The notes beneath the pieces were generated by a model. The model saw only the letters and a program-made list of their open reading frames with translations. It was not told the DNA's origin and made no database searches. The translations under genes and the position numbers were made by a program. Source: Plantactinospora endophytica (lineage in GTDB: Bacteria; Actinomycetota; Actinomycetes; Mycobacteriales; Micromonosporaceae). Taken from it: 64,000 nucleotides of DNA. This document shows, one piece after another, positions 43,182 to 53,589 of the stretch. The DNA lies in the NCBI RefSeq assembly GCF_016862915.1, contig NZ_BONW01000041.1, positions 248,001 to 312,000 of the forward strand, in the 5' to 3' direction. How positions within the stretch are numbered: position 1 is the first letter of the stretch; each line of letters starts with the position of its first letter.

Positions 43182-44630
43182 ATGACGGGTGCTCCGGCCG
43201 CCGACGGGCGGTACTTCGACACGGTACTGGTGGCCAACCGGGGCGAGATCGCGCTGCGGGTGCTGCGTACCTGCCGGGAACTCGGCATCCGCACGGTGCT
43301 GGTCTACTCCACCTCGGACCGGGACTCGGCGGCGGTACTCGCCGCGGACGAGGCGGTGCTGATCGGTCCGGGGCCGCCCCGGCAGAGCTACCTCTACCCG
43401 CCGGCCATCATCGAGGCGGCACTGCGGACCGGTGCCCAGGCGATCCACCCCGGTTACGGCTTCCTCTCCGAGGACCCGGACTTCGCCGAGATCTGCGCCG
43501 CCAACGGGCTGGTCTTCGTCGGCCCCCGGCCGCAGGTGATGGCGCAGCTCGGCGACAAGGCGAAGGCGCGGGCCCTGCTGAGCCGGGCCGGCGTGCCGGT
43601 GCTGCCCGGCACCCCCGGCCCGGTGCGCAGCAGCGCGGAGGTGACCGGGGCGGCGGCCCGGATCGGGCTACCACTGATCATCAAGGCGTCCGCCGGTGGC
43701 GGCGGCCGGGGCATGTCGGTGGTGCACGACCGGGACCGGCTGCTGCCGGCGTACCGGTCGACCCGGGCGGCGGCGCGGACCGCGTTCGGCAACGACGACG
43801 TCTACCTGGAACGGTACTGGCCCCGGGCCCGGCACGTGGAGGTGCAGGTCCTCGCCGACCAGCACGGTACGGTGCTGCACCTCGGCGAGCGGGACTGTTC
43901 CGTCCAGCGGCGGCACCAGAAGCTGATCGAGGAGAGTCCGGCGCCGGAGCTGCCGGACGGGGTCGCCGACCGGCTCGCCGAGTACGCGGTCCGGGGCGCC
44001 CGGGCGGTCGGCTACACCGGCGCCGGCACCTTCGAGTTCCTGATCGACGGCAGCGAGACAGCGCTGATCGAGGTGAACTGCCGGATCCAGGTCGAGCACC
44101 CGGTCACCGAGATGGTCACCGGCATCGACCTGGTCCGCGAGCAGTTGCGGGTCGCGGCGGGGCTGCCGTTGACGCTCACCCAGCCGGAGGTGCGCCCCCG
44201 GGGCGTGGCGGTGGAGTGCCGGATCAACGCCGAGGACCCGACCCGGGACTTCGCGCCGAGCCCGGGGCGGCTGGACCGGTTCGTGCCGCCCGGCGGGCCG
44301 TTCGTCCGGGTCGACACGCACGCCTATCCCGGCTGGCGGGTGCCGCCCGAGTACGACTCGCTGCTGGCGAAGGTGGTCGCCTGGGCGCCGGACCGGGCGC
44401 AGGCGCTCGCCCGGCTGGACCGGGCGCTGGCCGAACTGCGGGTCGACGGGCCGGGCGTGCGTACCACCCGGGACCTGGTCCGGGAGATCCTCGCCGATCC
44501 GGTGTTCCGGGCCGGCCGGCACACCACGTCCTTCCTGGACAGTGCCGCGTTCCGCAACACCGGCGGCACCGCGTCGGTCGTCCGGCCCCCGGACCGGGCC
44601 GTCGAGGTTGTCGCCCCGCCCGGGGGATGA
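43182..44630 (+). CDS. Biotin carboxylase (AccC-type)
   Basis: 482 residues of ATP-grasp type. Landmarks are FDTVLVANRGEIALRVLRTC, IHPGYGFLSEDPDFAEIC, the ATP-binding loop SAGGGGRGMSVV and IEVNCRIQVEHPVTEMV. It carboxylates the biotin of the BCCP with bicarbonate and ATP. It completes a three-gene acetyl-CoA carboxylase used for this cluster, next to the TcmI-type cyclase and the halogenase-like gene. Confidence 0.94.
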   Translation: MTGAPAADGRYFDTVLVANRGEIALRVLRTCRELGIRTVLVYSTSDRDSAAVLAADEAVLIGPGPPRQSYLYPPAIIEAALRTGAQAIHPGYGFLSEDPDFAEICAANGLVFVGPRPQVMAQLGDKAKARALLSRAGVPVLPGTPGPVRSSAEVTGAAARIGLPLIIKASAGGGGRGMSVVHDRDRLLPAYRSTRAAARTAFGNDDVYLERYWPRARHVEVQVLADQHGTVLHLGERDCSVQRRHQKLIEESPAPELPDGVADRLAEYAVRGARAVGYTGAGTFEFLIDGSETALIEVNCRIQVEHPVTEMVTGIDLVREQLRVAAGLPLTLTQPEVRPRGVAVECRINAEDPTRDFAPSPGRLDRFVPPGGPFVRVDTHAYPGWRVPPEYDSLLAKVVAWAPDRAQALARLDRALAELRVDGPGVRTTRDLVREILADPVFRAGRHTTSFLDSAAFRNTGGTASVVRPPDRAVEVVAPPGG

Positions 44631-44741
44631 GCCGGGTTCTCATCACCGCGGGGGAAGACCGCAAAACGATTCCGCCATAGCGTGTTGAACGTCGGCAGCG
44701 CCCTGAGAGCGGCAATTGCCAATCCCGATTGCGGAGGACCA

Positions 44742-46397
44742 ATGACCAGTGTGTCGAGTCGTGTCGACGGTAATTTCGACGTCATCGTCCTGGGCTCCGG
44801 AATTGCCGGATCGGTGCTCGGCGCCGTACTCGCCCGGAATGGTGCCAGCGTGTTGCTCCTCGATGCCGGGGTGCACCCGAGGTTCGCGGTCGGCGAATCC
44901 ACCACGCTCTACACGTTGAACGTCTTCCGGATCCTCGCGAAGCGGTACGACGTACCGGAGATCGAGGCGTTCTGTTCGTTCGAGGGCTGCCTCGACGCGA
45001 TCGGCTCGTCGTTCGGCACCAAGCGGCACTTCGGGTTCATGCTGCACACCGAGGGGGCGGAGCCGGACCCCCGGGAGGTCAACCAGTTCAGTCCGCCGTC
45101 GGCCCAGTTGCAGACCAGCCACCTGCACCGGCAGGACAGCGACTCCTACCTGTTCCACACCGCGATCAGCTACGGCTGCACGGCGCGGCAGGCGTTCCGG
45201 GTCGTCGAGACCGAGTTGGACGACGACGGGGTGACCGTGGTCGGGCACACCGGCGAGCGGTACCGGGGCCGCTACCTGGTGGACGGGAGCGGCTTCCGCT
45301 CGCCGATCGCCGGCAAGCTCGGCCTGCGGGCCGGGCCGGAAGCGCTGAAGCACCACTCGCGGTCGCTCTTCACCCACATGGTCAACGTCCGGCCGACCGA
45401 CGAGTGCCTGCGGATGCCGGCCGCCGAGATGCCGCCGATCCCCTGGGTACAGGGCACGATGCACCACATCATCGACCGGGGCTGGTTCTGGATCATCCCG
45501 TTCAACAACGAGCCCCGCTCGAAGAACCCGCTGGTCAGCATCGGGTTGACCTTCGACGAGCGGCGGTACCCCAAGCCGGCCGACCTCAGCCCGGAGGAGG
45601 AGTTCCGGGGGTACGTGGCCCGCTACCCGGTACTGGAGCGGATCTTCGCCGACGCCCGGACCGTACGCCCGTGGGTCTCCACCGACCGCCTCCAGTACAC
45701 CTCGACCCAGACGATCGGGCCCCGCTGGTGCCTGCTGTCGCACGCCGCCGGATTCATCGACCCGCTCTATTCGCGGGGCCTCACCAACACCGGCGAGGTC
45801 ATCAACTCGCTCGCCTGGCGGCTGCTGGCGGCGCTCAAGGACGACGACTTCTCGACCGAGCGTTTCCAGTACGTCGACGATCTCCAGAAGGGGCTCATCA
45901 AATACAACGACGAACTGGTGAACGCCTCGTTCGTCTCGTTCTCGAACTACGAGCTGTGGAACGCGGTCTACCGGGTCTGGGGGGCCGCCGAGATTCCCAT
46001 CAACCTGCGGTTCGGGCAATATCTCGACCGCTATCTCGATTCGCGTGACGAGCGGGTGCTTATCGAGATGGAGGAGGTGCCGTTCCTCGGGCACCTGCTG
46101 CCGGACAATCCCGACTACGTACGGCTGTTCGACGAGATGGTACGGCTCACCGACGCGGTGGACCGGGGTGAACTCGACGCGGGCGTCGCCGGCCGCGAGC
46201 TGATGGCCACGGTCTCGGCGTCACCGGCGGTGGTCCGCTCGGTCGGACTCGACGACCGGGACGAGCGATTCATCTACCCGCAGCCGGAACAGCTCGCCCA
46301 GATGGTCCGCCAGCTCGCCGCCACCGGCCCCGAGCACATGCGCTACCTGACCCGCCGCCCCCGCTTCGCCCAGGTACTGCCCAAAGCCGCCGGCTGA
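44742..46397 (+). CDS. Flavin-dependent halogenase-like FAD oxidoreductase
   Basis: 551 residues. ATG 44742 follows GGAGG. The FAD motif is VIVLGSGIAGSVLG (18-23 GSGIAG), then GESTTLYTLN. The halogenase signature W-x-W-x-I-P is present as GWFWIIP (248-253), where Trp residues keep substrates from the flavin. A candidate catalytic Lys is Lys94 in SFGTKRHFGF, but its equivalence to PrnA Lys79 is uncertain. A chlorinated or brominated aromatic polyketide is the expected result; an oxygenase function cannot be excluded. The upstream 110 bases are AT-richer and may carry a promoter. The flavin reductase at 31.5 kb could supply FADH2. Confidence 0.82.
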   Translation: MTSVSSRVDGNFDVIVLGSGIAGSVLGAVLARNGASVLLLDAGVHPRFAVGESTTLYTLNVFRILAKRYDVPEIEAFCSFEGCLDAIGSSFGTKRHFGFMLHTEGAEPDPREVNQFSPPSAQLQTSHLHRQDSDSYLFHTAISYGCTARQAFRVVETELDDDGVTVVGHTGERYRGRYLVDGSGFRSPIAGKLGLRAGPEALKHHSRSLFTHMVNVRPTDECLRMPAAEMPPIPWVQGTMHHIIDRGWFWIIPFNNEPRSKNPLVSIGLTFDERRYPKPADLSPEEEFRGYVARYPVLERIFADARTVRPWVSTDRLQYTSTQTIGPRWCLLSHAAGFIDPLYSRGLTNTGEVINSLAWRLLAALKDDDFSTERFQYVDDLQKGLIKYNDELVNASFVSFSNYELWNAVYRVWGAAEIPINLRFGQYLDRYLDSRDERVLIEMEEVPFLGHLLPDNPDYVRLFDEMVRLTDAVDRGELDAGVAGRELMATVSASPAVVRSVGLDDRDERFIYPQPEQLAQMVRQLAATGPEHMRYLTRRPRFAQVLPKAAG

Positions 46398-46449
46398 CCC
46401 ACGGCGCAGACGACCGGCCACCGGCCGAGACGACAGGAGGAGCCGAACG

Positions 46450-46704
46450 ATGGAAACCGGAACCCTGACCGACGACGACGTCCGTGGCCTGCTGCTGGCG
46501 GTGGGCGCCAGCCCGGCCGTGGCGGCCGGCGACCTGACCCGGTCCTTCGAGGAGCTGGAACTCGACTCGCTGGCCCGGATCGAGATCGCCAGCCGGGTCA
46601 AGGACCGCTTCGGGGTCGAGGTCGAGGACGACCTCACCCCGAGCGAGACCCCGATCGGCCTGCAACGGCTGGTCAACGCGCGGCTCGCCGCAGCGGGGGT
46701 GTGA
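46450..46704 (+). CDS. Type II PKS acyl carrier protein
   Basis: 84 residues, the usual size. The phosphopantetheine serine is Ser40 in LELDSLARIEIA. The helix 1 to 4 pattern of the acidic ACP is complete (DRFGVEVEDDLTPSETPIGL). AGGAGG-like sequence precedes ATG 46450. It lies before the cyclase-cupin and KS genes, an order typical of whiE-like sets with the ACP moved upstream. Confidence 0.95.
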   Translation: METGTLTDDDVRGLLLAVGASPAVAAGDLTRSFEELELDSLARIEIASRVKDRFGVEVEDDLTPSETPIGLQRLVNARLAAAGV

Positions 46705-47574
<870 letters not shown>

Positions 47575-47620
47575 GCAACGGACCCGGCCACCTGCCCAGC
47601 GACAGACCAGGGAGTACGAG

Positions 47621-48877
47621 ATGAGGCGTGCTGTTATCACCGGAGTCGGTGTGGTGGCACCGGGCGGCGGCAGCCGCGAGGAGTTCTGGCAGCGGATCGT
47701 CGACGGCCGGCCGGCGATCCGCCGGATCAGCCGGTTCGACCCGGAGCCGTTCCGCTCGCAGATCGCCGCCGAGTGCGACTTCGACCCGGCCGCGTCCGGG
47801 CTGACCCCCCGGGAGGTCCGGCGCACCGACCGGTTCGTCCAGCTGGCGCTGGTCGCCGCGGACGAGGCGGTCGCCGACGCGGAACTGGGCGGCGTCGACC
47901 GGGACCGGCTCGGCGTCAGCCTGGGTACGGCGGTCGGCTCCACCATCCGGCTGGAGGACGAGTACGTCGTCGCCAGCGACCACGGCCGGAACTGGGTCGT
48001 CGACCACCGGCACGCCCTGCCCTTCCTCTACCAGTCGCTGGTGCCGTCGAGCGGTGCCGCCGAACTCGCCACCCGGTTCGGCGCACACGGACCGGCGGCC
48101 GTGGTCTCCACCGGCTGCACCTCCGGGATCGACGCGATCGGACACGCGTACAGCCTGGTCCAGGACGACGAGGCGGACGTGGTGCTCGCCGGTGCGTCGG
48201 ACGCGCCGATCTCGCCGATCACGGTGGCCTGCTTCGACGCGATCCGGGCCACCAGCCCGCGCAACGCCGAGCCGACCGCCGCGTCCCGGCCGTTCGACAA
48301 CGACCGGCAGGGCTTCGTACTCGGCGAGGGGGCGGCCTTCCTGGTCGTCGAGGAACTCGGCCACGCCCGGGCGAGGGGGGCCAGGATCTACTGCGAGGTG
48401 ACCGGGTACGCGGCCCGGGCCAACGGCTACCACATGACCGGGCTGCGGCCGGACGGCTTCGAACTCGGCGAGGCGATCGCCGACGTACTGCACCAGGCCC
48501 GGCTCGACCCGTCGGACGTCGGCTACATCAGCGCACACGGCTCGGGGACCAGGCAGAACGACCGGCACGAGACGGCCGCGTACAAGCGGGCGCTCGGCGA
48601 GGCGGCCCGGAAGGTGCCGATCAGCTCGATCAAGTCGGTCGTCGGCCACTCGCTCGGCGCCATCGGCTCGATCGAGATGGCCGCCTGCGCGCTGGTACTG
48701 CAACGCGGGCTGATCCCGCCGACGGCCAACCTGCACACCGCCGACCCGGAGTGCGACCTCGACTACACCCCGCTGGTAGCCCGGGAGGCCGTGGTGCAGC
48801 ACGCGCTCTCGGTCGGCAGCGGCTTCGGCGGCTTCCAGTCCGCGATGCTCTTCGGTAAGCCGGCGGAGGAGTCGTGA
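47621..48877 (+). CDS. Type II PKS ketosynthase alpha (KS-alpha)
   Basis: 418 residues. The active-site Cys166 is in [16 protein letters not shown]; His306 in [11 protein letters not shown], Lys338 and His343 in [14 protein letters not shown] complete the triad. It condenses malonyl units on the ACP together with KS-beta. ATG 47621 is behind GGAG. The stop overlaps the KS-beta start by GTGA, the usual coupling that gives a 1:1 heterodimer. Confidence 0.97.
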   Translation: MRRAVITGVGVVAPGGGSREEFWQRIVDGRPAIRRISRFDPEPFRSQIAAECDFDPAASGLTPREVRRTDRFVQLALVAADEAVADAELGGVDRDRLGVSLGTAVGSTIRLEDEYVVASDHGRNWVVDHRHALPFLYQSLVPSSGAAELATRFGAHGPAAVVSTGCTSGIDAIGHAYSLVQDDEADVVLAGASDAPISPITVACFDAIRATSPRNAEPTAASRPFDNDRQGFVLGEGAAFLVVEELGHARARGARIYCEVTGYAARANGYHMTGLRPDGFELGEAIADVLHQARLDPSDVGYISAHGSGTRQNDRHETAAYKRALGEAARKVPISSIKSVVGHSLGAIGSIEMAACALVLQRGLIPPTANLHTADPECDLDYTPLVAREAVVQHALSVGSGFGGFQSAMLFGKPAEES

Positions 48878-50109
48878 GCCGCGCGGCGGTGATCACCGGC
48901 ATCGGGGTGGTGGCCCCGACCGGGACCGGGGTCGACGAGCACTGGCGGAACAGCCTCGCCGGGATCAGCGGCATCCGGCCTATCGACGAGTTCGACGTCT
49001 CGGCCCTGCCGGTCGCGGTCGCCGGGCAGGTCGCCGGCTTCGACCAGACCGGGTGGGTCGAGCACCGGCTGATCGTGCAGACCGACCGGTGGACCTGGCT
49101 GGCCCTGGCCGCCGCTCGGCTGGCCCTGGACGACGCGGGACTCGACCCCCGGAAAGCGCCTCCGCTGGGGCTCTCCGTGGTGACCGCGAGCGGCTCCGGC
49201 GGCAACCTGTTCGGCCAGCGGGAGATCCAGGCGCTCTGGTCGACCGGGCCGCGTGCGGTCAGCGCGTACCAGTCGATCGGCTGGTTCTACGCCGCGAGCA
49301 GCGGGCAGATCTCGATCCTGCACCAGCTCAAGGGCCAGTGCGGGGTGCTGGTCGCGGACGGGGCGGGCGGCATCGACGCGGCGTGGCAGGCCCGCCGGAT
49401 CCTGGCCCGGGGCGGCGACGCCGTACTCGTCGGCGGCACCGAGGCGCCGCTGTCGCCGTACGCGCTGGCCTGCCAGAGCAGCCAGCGGACGCTCAGCGCG
49501 GGCGGCGACGCCGCGACCGCGTACCGGCCGTTCGCGGCGGACGCCACCGGCGGGGTACCCGGCGAGGGCGGCGCCATGCTGGTGGTCGAGCCCCGGCACC
49601 GGGCGTACGCCCGAGGTGCCCGGGTCTACGCCGAGCTGGCCGGTGCGGCGGCCACCCACGACGCGTACGACCCGGAGGAACCGGCGCCGGACTGCCGGCA
49701 CCTGACCCGGGCCATCCGGCAGGCGCTGGACCGGGCCCGGTGCGGCCCCGACGACGTGGACGTGGTCTTCGCCGACGGCGCCGGTGACCGGCAGCTCGAC
49801 CGGCTGGAGGCGGCGGCGCTCGGCGAGGTCTTCGGCGCGGGTGCCGTTCCGGTGACGGTGCCGAAGACGATGACCGGGCGACTCTGCTCGGGTGCCGCCC
49901 CACTGGACCTCGGCTGGGCCGCGCTGGCGCTGCACCACGGGGTGATCCCGCCCTCGGTGAATGTCGCCGCCGACCCCGGGTACGGCCTGGACCTGGTGGT
50001 CGAGCCGCGCCCGGCCCGGCTGCGCCGGGCCCTGGTGGTGGCCCGGGGCAGTGGGGGTTTCAACTCCGCCGCCGTACTCGCCGCCGCGTCGCCGGAGGCG
50101 GACCGATGA
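48874..50109 (+). CDS. Type II PKS chain-length factor (KS-beta) with Gly in place of the usual Gln
   Basis: 411 residues. The ketosynthase fold is intact, but the active-site Cys is absent, as expected: the segment is [13 protein letters not shown], where most chain-length factors have a Gln (Q-A-G-G-L-D) at the position of Gly163. The Gln drives the decarboxylation that starts the chain, so its loss is notable. KS-beta sets chain length; the size here is not readable from sequence. Its stop overlaps the PEP-utilising enzyme start by ATGA. Confidence 0.92.
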   Translation: MSRAAVITGIGVVAPTGTGVDEHWRNSLAGISGIRPIDEFDVSALPVAVAGQVAGFDQTGWVEHRLIVQTDRWTWLALAAARLALDDAGLDPRKAPPLGLSVVTASGSGGNLFGQREIQALWSTGPRAVSAYQSIGWFYAASSGQISILHQLKGQCGVLVADGAGGIDAAWQARRILARGGDAVLVGGTEAPLSPYALACQSSQRTLSAGGDAATAYRPFAADATGGVPGEGGAMLVVEPRHRAYARGARVYAELAGAAATHDAYDPEEPAPDCRHLTRAIRQALDRARCGPDDVDVVFADGAGDRQLDRLEAAALGEVFGAGAVPVTVPKTMTGRLCSGAAPLDLGWAALALHHGVIPPSVNVAADPGYGLDLVVEPRPARLRRALVVARGSGGFNSAAVLAAASPEADR

Positions 50110-52544
50110 GCGCGGGCCCGGCCCGGCCCCCTCGACCGCACCGGGCCGGGCCTGCCCTGGTCACGCTGGCCGAAGCACACCGGTACGACGCCGATCTGCT
50201 CGGTACGAAGGCCGCCGCGCTGGCCCGGCTCGCCGCCGCCGGCCTGCCCGTGCCACCTGGCGTGGTGGTCACCATCGCCGCCGGGCCGGACGGATGGGAC
50301 GCCGACCTGCTCGCGGCGATCGACGCGATGACCGGCCGCGACGGCATGGCCGGCAGCCACGGAACCGGGGACGTCCACGGCACCGAAAGCATCGACGGAA
50401 CCGACGGGACCGGAAGGTTCGACGGCGAGTTGTTCGCGGTCCGCTCGTCGGCCCGGGACGAGGACCTGGCGGGTGCCTCCTACGCCGGTCTCTACGACAG
50501 CTACCTGGACGTCGACCGGGCCGGTCTGGTCGAGGCGGTCCGCCGCTGCCTGCGTTCGGCCGACGGGGTCGAGGTCGCCGCCTACCAGCGGGCCCGGCAG
50601 CCGATCGGCACCGGCGCCGGTACTACCGCACCGCCGTCGGCCGGAGCGCCGGCCACCAGCGGTACCGCCGGCACCGGGCCAGGCGGGATGGGCGAGATGG
50701 GCGACGCGGCCGGACCGAGCGGCGCGGGCGGTGCGGGCGGGATGGCCGTGCTGGTGCAGCGGATGGTGCGGGCCCGGGCGGCCGGGGTGGCGTTCACCGC
50801 CCATCCGCTGACCGGGGCCCGGGACGAGACCGTGGTCAACGCGGTGCGCGGGCTCGGCGAGCGGCTGGTCTCCGGCGCCGCCGTCGGCGACGAGTGGGTG
50901 GTCGGCAACGGCACCGCCCGGTGCCTGCGCGACACCGAGCACGCCCTCGACGAGGCGGACGCGCTGCGGGTCGCCGCCCTCGCCGCCCGGGTGGCGGCCC
51001 TGGCCGAGCAGCCGCAGGACGTCGAGTGGGCGCTGGCCGACGGTGCCGAACCGGTGCTGTTGCAGGCCCGGCCGATGACCGCACTGCCCGAGCCGGCGAC
51101 CTGGGTACCGCCCGGACCCGGCTCGTGGATGCGCAACTTCCGGCTCGGCGAGTGGCTGCCCGAGCCGGTCACCCCGCTCTTCGGCGACTGGCTGCTGCCC
51201 CGGATCGAGTACGGCTTCCTGGCTGCGATGCGGCAGCGGGCCGGTGCGGCCGTACGGTTTCCGCAGGGGCAGGTCAACGGCTGGTACTACACGGCGCATC
51301 CCCGACCGCCGGCCGTACTGGCGGCGCTGGCCCGGGGACGGCTGCGGTTGCTGCGTTACCTGTGGACGGTGCTCTTCCAGGCTGGCCGCCGGCCGGAGCA
51401 CGCCGACCGGGTGCTGCTCGGCGGGCTGGCCCTGCACTGGCGGGCGACCTTCCTGCCCGGCTACCGGGCGGCGGTACGGGCTGCCGAGGAGCGGGTCGAG
51501 ACAGCCTCCCGGGCCGAACTCGTCGCCCTGGTGGACGAGGTCGGCGCGCTGGCCGGTACCCAGATGTTCTGGATCTCCGCCGTCGGCGGGGCGGCCTGGA
51601 AGATGGAGGGTGCGCTGGCGGCGTACCTTCGGGACCGGCTCGGCGGGCGGTGCGCCGACGCGGTGCAGTGGCTGCTCTGCGGGCTGCCCTGCGGCGAGGC
51701 CCGGCTGGCCCCGTACGCGGTGTCCAGCCTGGACTGGTTCCGGCCCACCCTCGGCGAGCTGCCGGCGGCGCCCGGCGGCCCGGACCCGGACCGTCGACGT
51801 CGACTGGTCGAGCGGCGGATGCGGGCCGAGGCGGACTGCCGGTCCGCGCTCGCCGACCGCCCGGCCGACCTGGCCCGGTTCGAGACCCTGCTGGCCGTTG
51901 CCCGCAAGTACGCGGTGCTGCGCGACGAGCAGGGCCCGCTGCTGACCCTCGGCTGGCCGGTACTGCGCCGCGCCGTGCTCGGGCTCGGCGAACTGGCCCG
52001 GGCGGCCGGGGTGGTCGACGACCCGGCGGACGCGTTCTTCCTCACCACCGCCGAACTGGCCGGCAGCCGGCCGGCCCAGGAGCGGGTGCGGCACCGCCGG
52101 GAACGCTGGGAGCGGCAGCGCCGGCTCTCTCCGCCGCTGACCCTGGGACCGCCCGAGAAGTTGGCCGAGAAGTTCCTCGACGCCACCGTCGAGGCGGTCC
52201 GGACCAGGTCGGTGGTGCCGGACGGGGCGATCGTCGGGCATCCGGCCAGTCCCGGCCGGGCGACCGGACCGGCCCGACTGGTGCGCGGCCCGGAGGACTT
52301 CGCCCGGTTCGCCGCCGGTGAGGTGCTGGTGGGCCAGGCGACGGCACCGGCCTGGACGCCGCTGTTCGCCCGGGCGGCGGCGGTGGTGACCGACGGCGGG
52401 ACGCTGGCCGCGCACGCCTCGCTGATCGCCCGGGAGTACGGCATTCCGGCCGTCGTCGGTGCGGGCGACGCCACCGCCCGGATCCGGGACGGCCAACTGG
52501 TCACGGTGGACGGCGGAGCCGGCACCGTCGAGCTGGACGGGTGA
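50106..52544 (+). CDS. PEP-utilising enzyme of rifampin-phosphotransferase type
   Basis: 812 residues. The N-terminal ATP-grasp/PPDK domain has LFAVRSSARDEDLAGASYAG and AEPVLLQARPMTAL; a middle domain of about 350-700 resembles the antibiotic-binding part of rifampin phosphotransferase; the C-terminal phosphohistidine domain carries His770 in TDGGTLAAHASLIAREYGIP. A Gly/Thr/Ala insert of about 60 residues (near 170-210) and a His/Gly/Thr-rich loop near 80-100 are repeat-derived. It probably transfers a phosphate from ATP or PEP to a hydroxyl, as RPH does with rifampin. Coupling to KS-beta is unusual. It might be a self-resistance or tailoring enzyme. Confidence 0.85.
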   Translation: MSAGPARPPRPHRAGPALVTLAEAHRYDADLLGTKAAALARLAAAGLPVPPGVVVTIAAGPDGWDADLLAAIDAMTGRDGMAGSHGTGDVHGTESIDGTDGTGRFDGELFAVRSSARDEDLAGASYAGLYDSYLDVDRAGLVEAVRRCLRSADGVEVAAYQRARQPIGTGAGTTAPPSAGAPATSGTAGTGPGGMGEMGDAAGPSGAGGAGGMAVLVQRMVRARAAGVAFTAHPLTGARDETVVNAVRGLGERLVSGAAVGDEWVVGNGTARCLRDTEHALDEADALRVAALAARVAALAEQPQDVEWALADGAEPVLLQARPMTALPEPATWVPPGPGSWMRNFRLGEWLPEPVTPLFGDWLLPRIEYGFLAAMRQRAGAAVRFPQGQVNGWYYTAHPRPPAVLAALARGRLRLLRYLWTVLFQAGRRPEHADRVLLGGLALHWRATFLPGYRAAVRAAEERVETASRAELVALVDEVGALAGTQMFWISAVGGAAWKMEGALAAYLRDRLGGRCADAVQWLLCGLPCGEARLAPYAVSSLDWFRPTLGELPAAPGGPDPDRRRRLVERRMRAEADCRSALADRPADLARFETLLAVARKYAVLRDEQGPLLTLGWPVLRRAVLGLGELARAAGVVDDPADAFFLTTAELAGSRPAQERVRHRRERWERQRRLSPPLTLGPPEKLAEKFLDATVEAVRTRSVVPDGAIVGHPASPGRATGPARLVRGPEDFARFAAGEVLVGQATAPAWTPLFARAAAVVTDGGTLAAHASLIAREYGIPAVVGAGDATARIRDGQLVTVDGGAGTVELDG

Positions 52545-52555
52545 CGGGAGGGATC

Positions 52556-53584
52556 ATGGCGGGAACGGCGGTGAGCCGGCGACGGGAAACCGGGACGACG
52601 TCGTCCGACGGTGCCGTACCGGCGGTCGCGGTGCACGGACTGGCGAAACGCTACGGCGACGTCGAGGCGGTCCGGGGCATCGACCTGGCGGTGCTGCCGG
52701 GCGAGACGTTCGGCTTTCTCGGGCCGAACGGCGCCGGCAAGTCCACGACGATCAACATGCTCTGTACGCTGATCCGCCCCACGGCGGGCACGGCCACGGT
52801 CGCCGGCTACGACGTGGTGACCGAGCGGGACCGGGTACGCCAGCAGATCGGGCTGGTGTTCCAGGACAGCACCCTGGACAACTACCTCACCGCCGAACGC
52901 AACCTGCGGTTCCACGCCGAGCTGTACGGCATGCCCCGCGCCTCGGTACCGGACCGGCTGCGCCGGATGCTGGAGATCGTCGGGCTCTGGGAACGGCGGC
53001 GTGGCCTGGTCGGCACCTTCTCCGGCGGCATGAAGCGGCGGCTGGAGATCGCCCGGGGGCTGCTGCACGAGCCCCGGGTGCTCTTCCTCGACGAGCCGAC
53101 CGTCGGGCTGGACCCGCAGACCCGGACCTCGATCTGGGCGTACATCAACGAGCTGAAGCGGACCGAGCGGACCACCATCTTCATGACCACGCACTACATG
53201 GACGAGGCGGAGTTCTGCGACCGGATCGCCATCATCGACCACGGCCGGATCGTCGTGGTGGACACCCCCGAGGCGCTGAAGGCGAGCGTCGGGGACGACC
53301 GGGTGCGGATCAACACCGACGACGACGGGCGGGCCGTCGCTGCGCTGCGGGAGCGGTTCGGTGTCGAGGCGGCCGTCCGGGACGGTGCGGTCGACTTCGC
53401 CGTACCGGCGGGAGCGCAGTTCGTACCGCGACTCTTCGCCGAACTGGGCGTGCCGATCCGCGCCGTGACGGTGGCCCAGCCGTCGCTGGACGACGTGTTC
53501 CTGGCGTACACCGGCAGCACCATCCGGGAGGCCGAGGCGTCGGCAACCGACGACCTGCGGCGACTCGCGCACCGAGGGAGGTAG
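52556..53584 (+). CDS. ABC transporter ATPase, DrrA-like
   Basis: 342 residues. Walker A is GPNGAGKST, the signature is FSGGMKRRLEIARG, and Walker B is LFLDEPTVGLDP. The C-terminal extension (DDRVRINTDDDGRAVAALRE) is of the DrrA/daunorubicin-export type. ATG 52556 is preferred because GGGAGGG lies just upstream; a GTG at 52541 overlaps the PEP-enzyme stop. It works with the next permease to export a hydrophobic product. Confidence 0.93.
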   Translation: MAGTAVSRRRETGTTSSDGAVPAVAVHGLAKRYGDVEAVRGIDLAVLPGETFGFLGPNGAGKSTTINMLCTLIRPTAGTATVAGYDVVTERDRVRQQIGLVFQDSTLDNYLTAERNLRFHAELYGMPRASVPDRLRRMLEIVGLWERRRGLVGTFSGGMKRRLEIARGLLHEPRVLFLDEPTVGLDPQTRTSIWAYINELKRTERTTIFMTTHYMDEAEFCDRIAIIDHGRIVVVDTPEALKASVGDDRVRINTDDDGRAVAALRERFGVEAAVRDGAVDFAVPAGAQFVPRLFAELGVPIRAVTVAQPSLDDVFLAYTGSTIREAEASATDDLRRLAHRGR

Positions 53585-53589
53585 ACCGG

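Noticed and set aside
48874-50109. KS-beta interpreted as a degenerate or broken ketosynthase
   Set aside because: The fold is complete and the Cys loss is normal for chain-length factors; only the Gln-to-Gly change is noteworthy.
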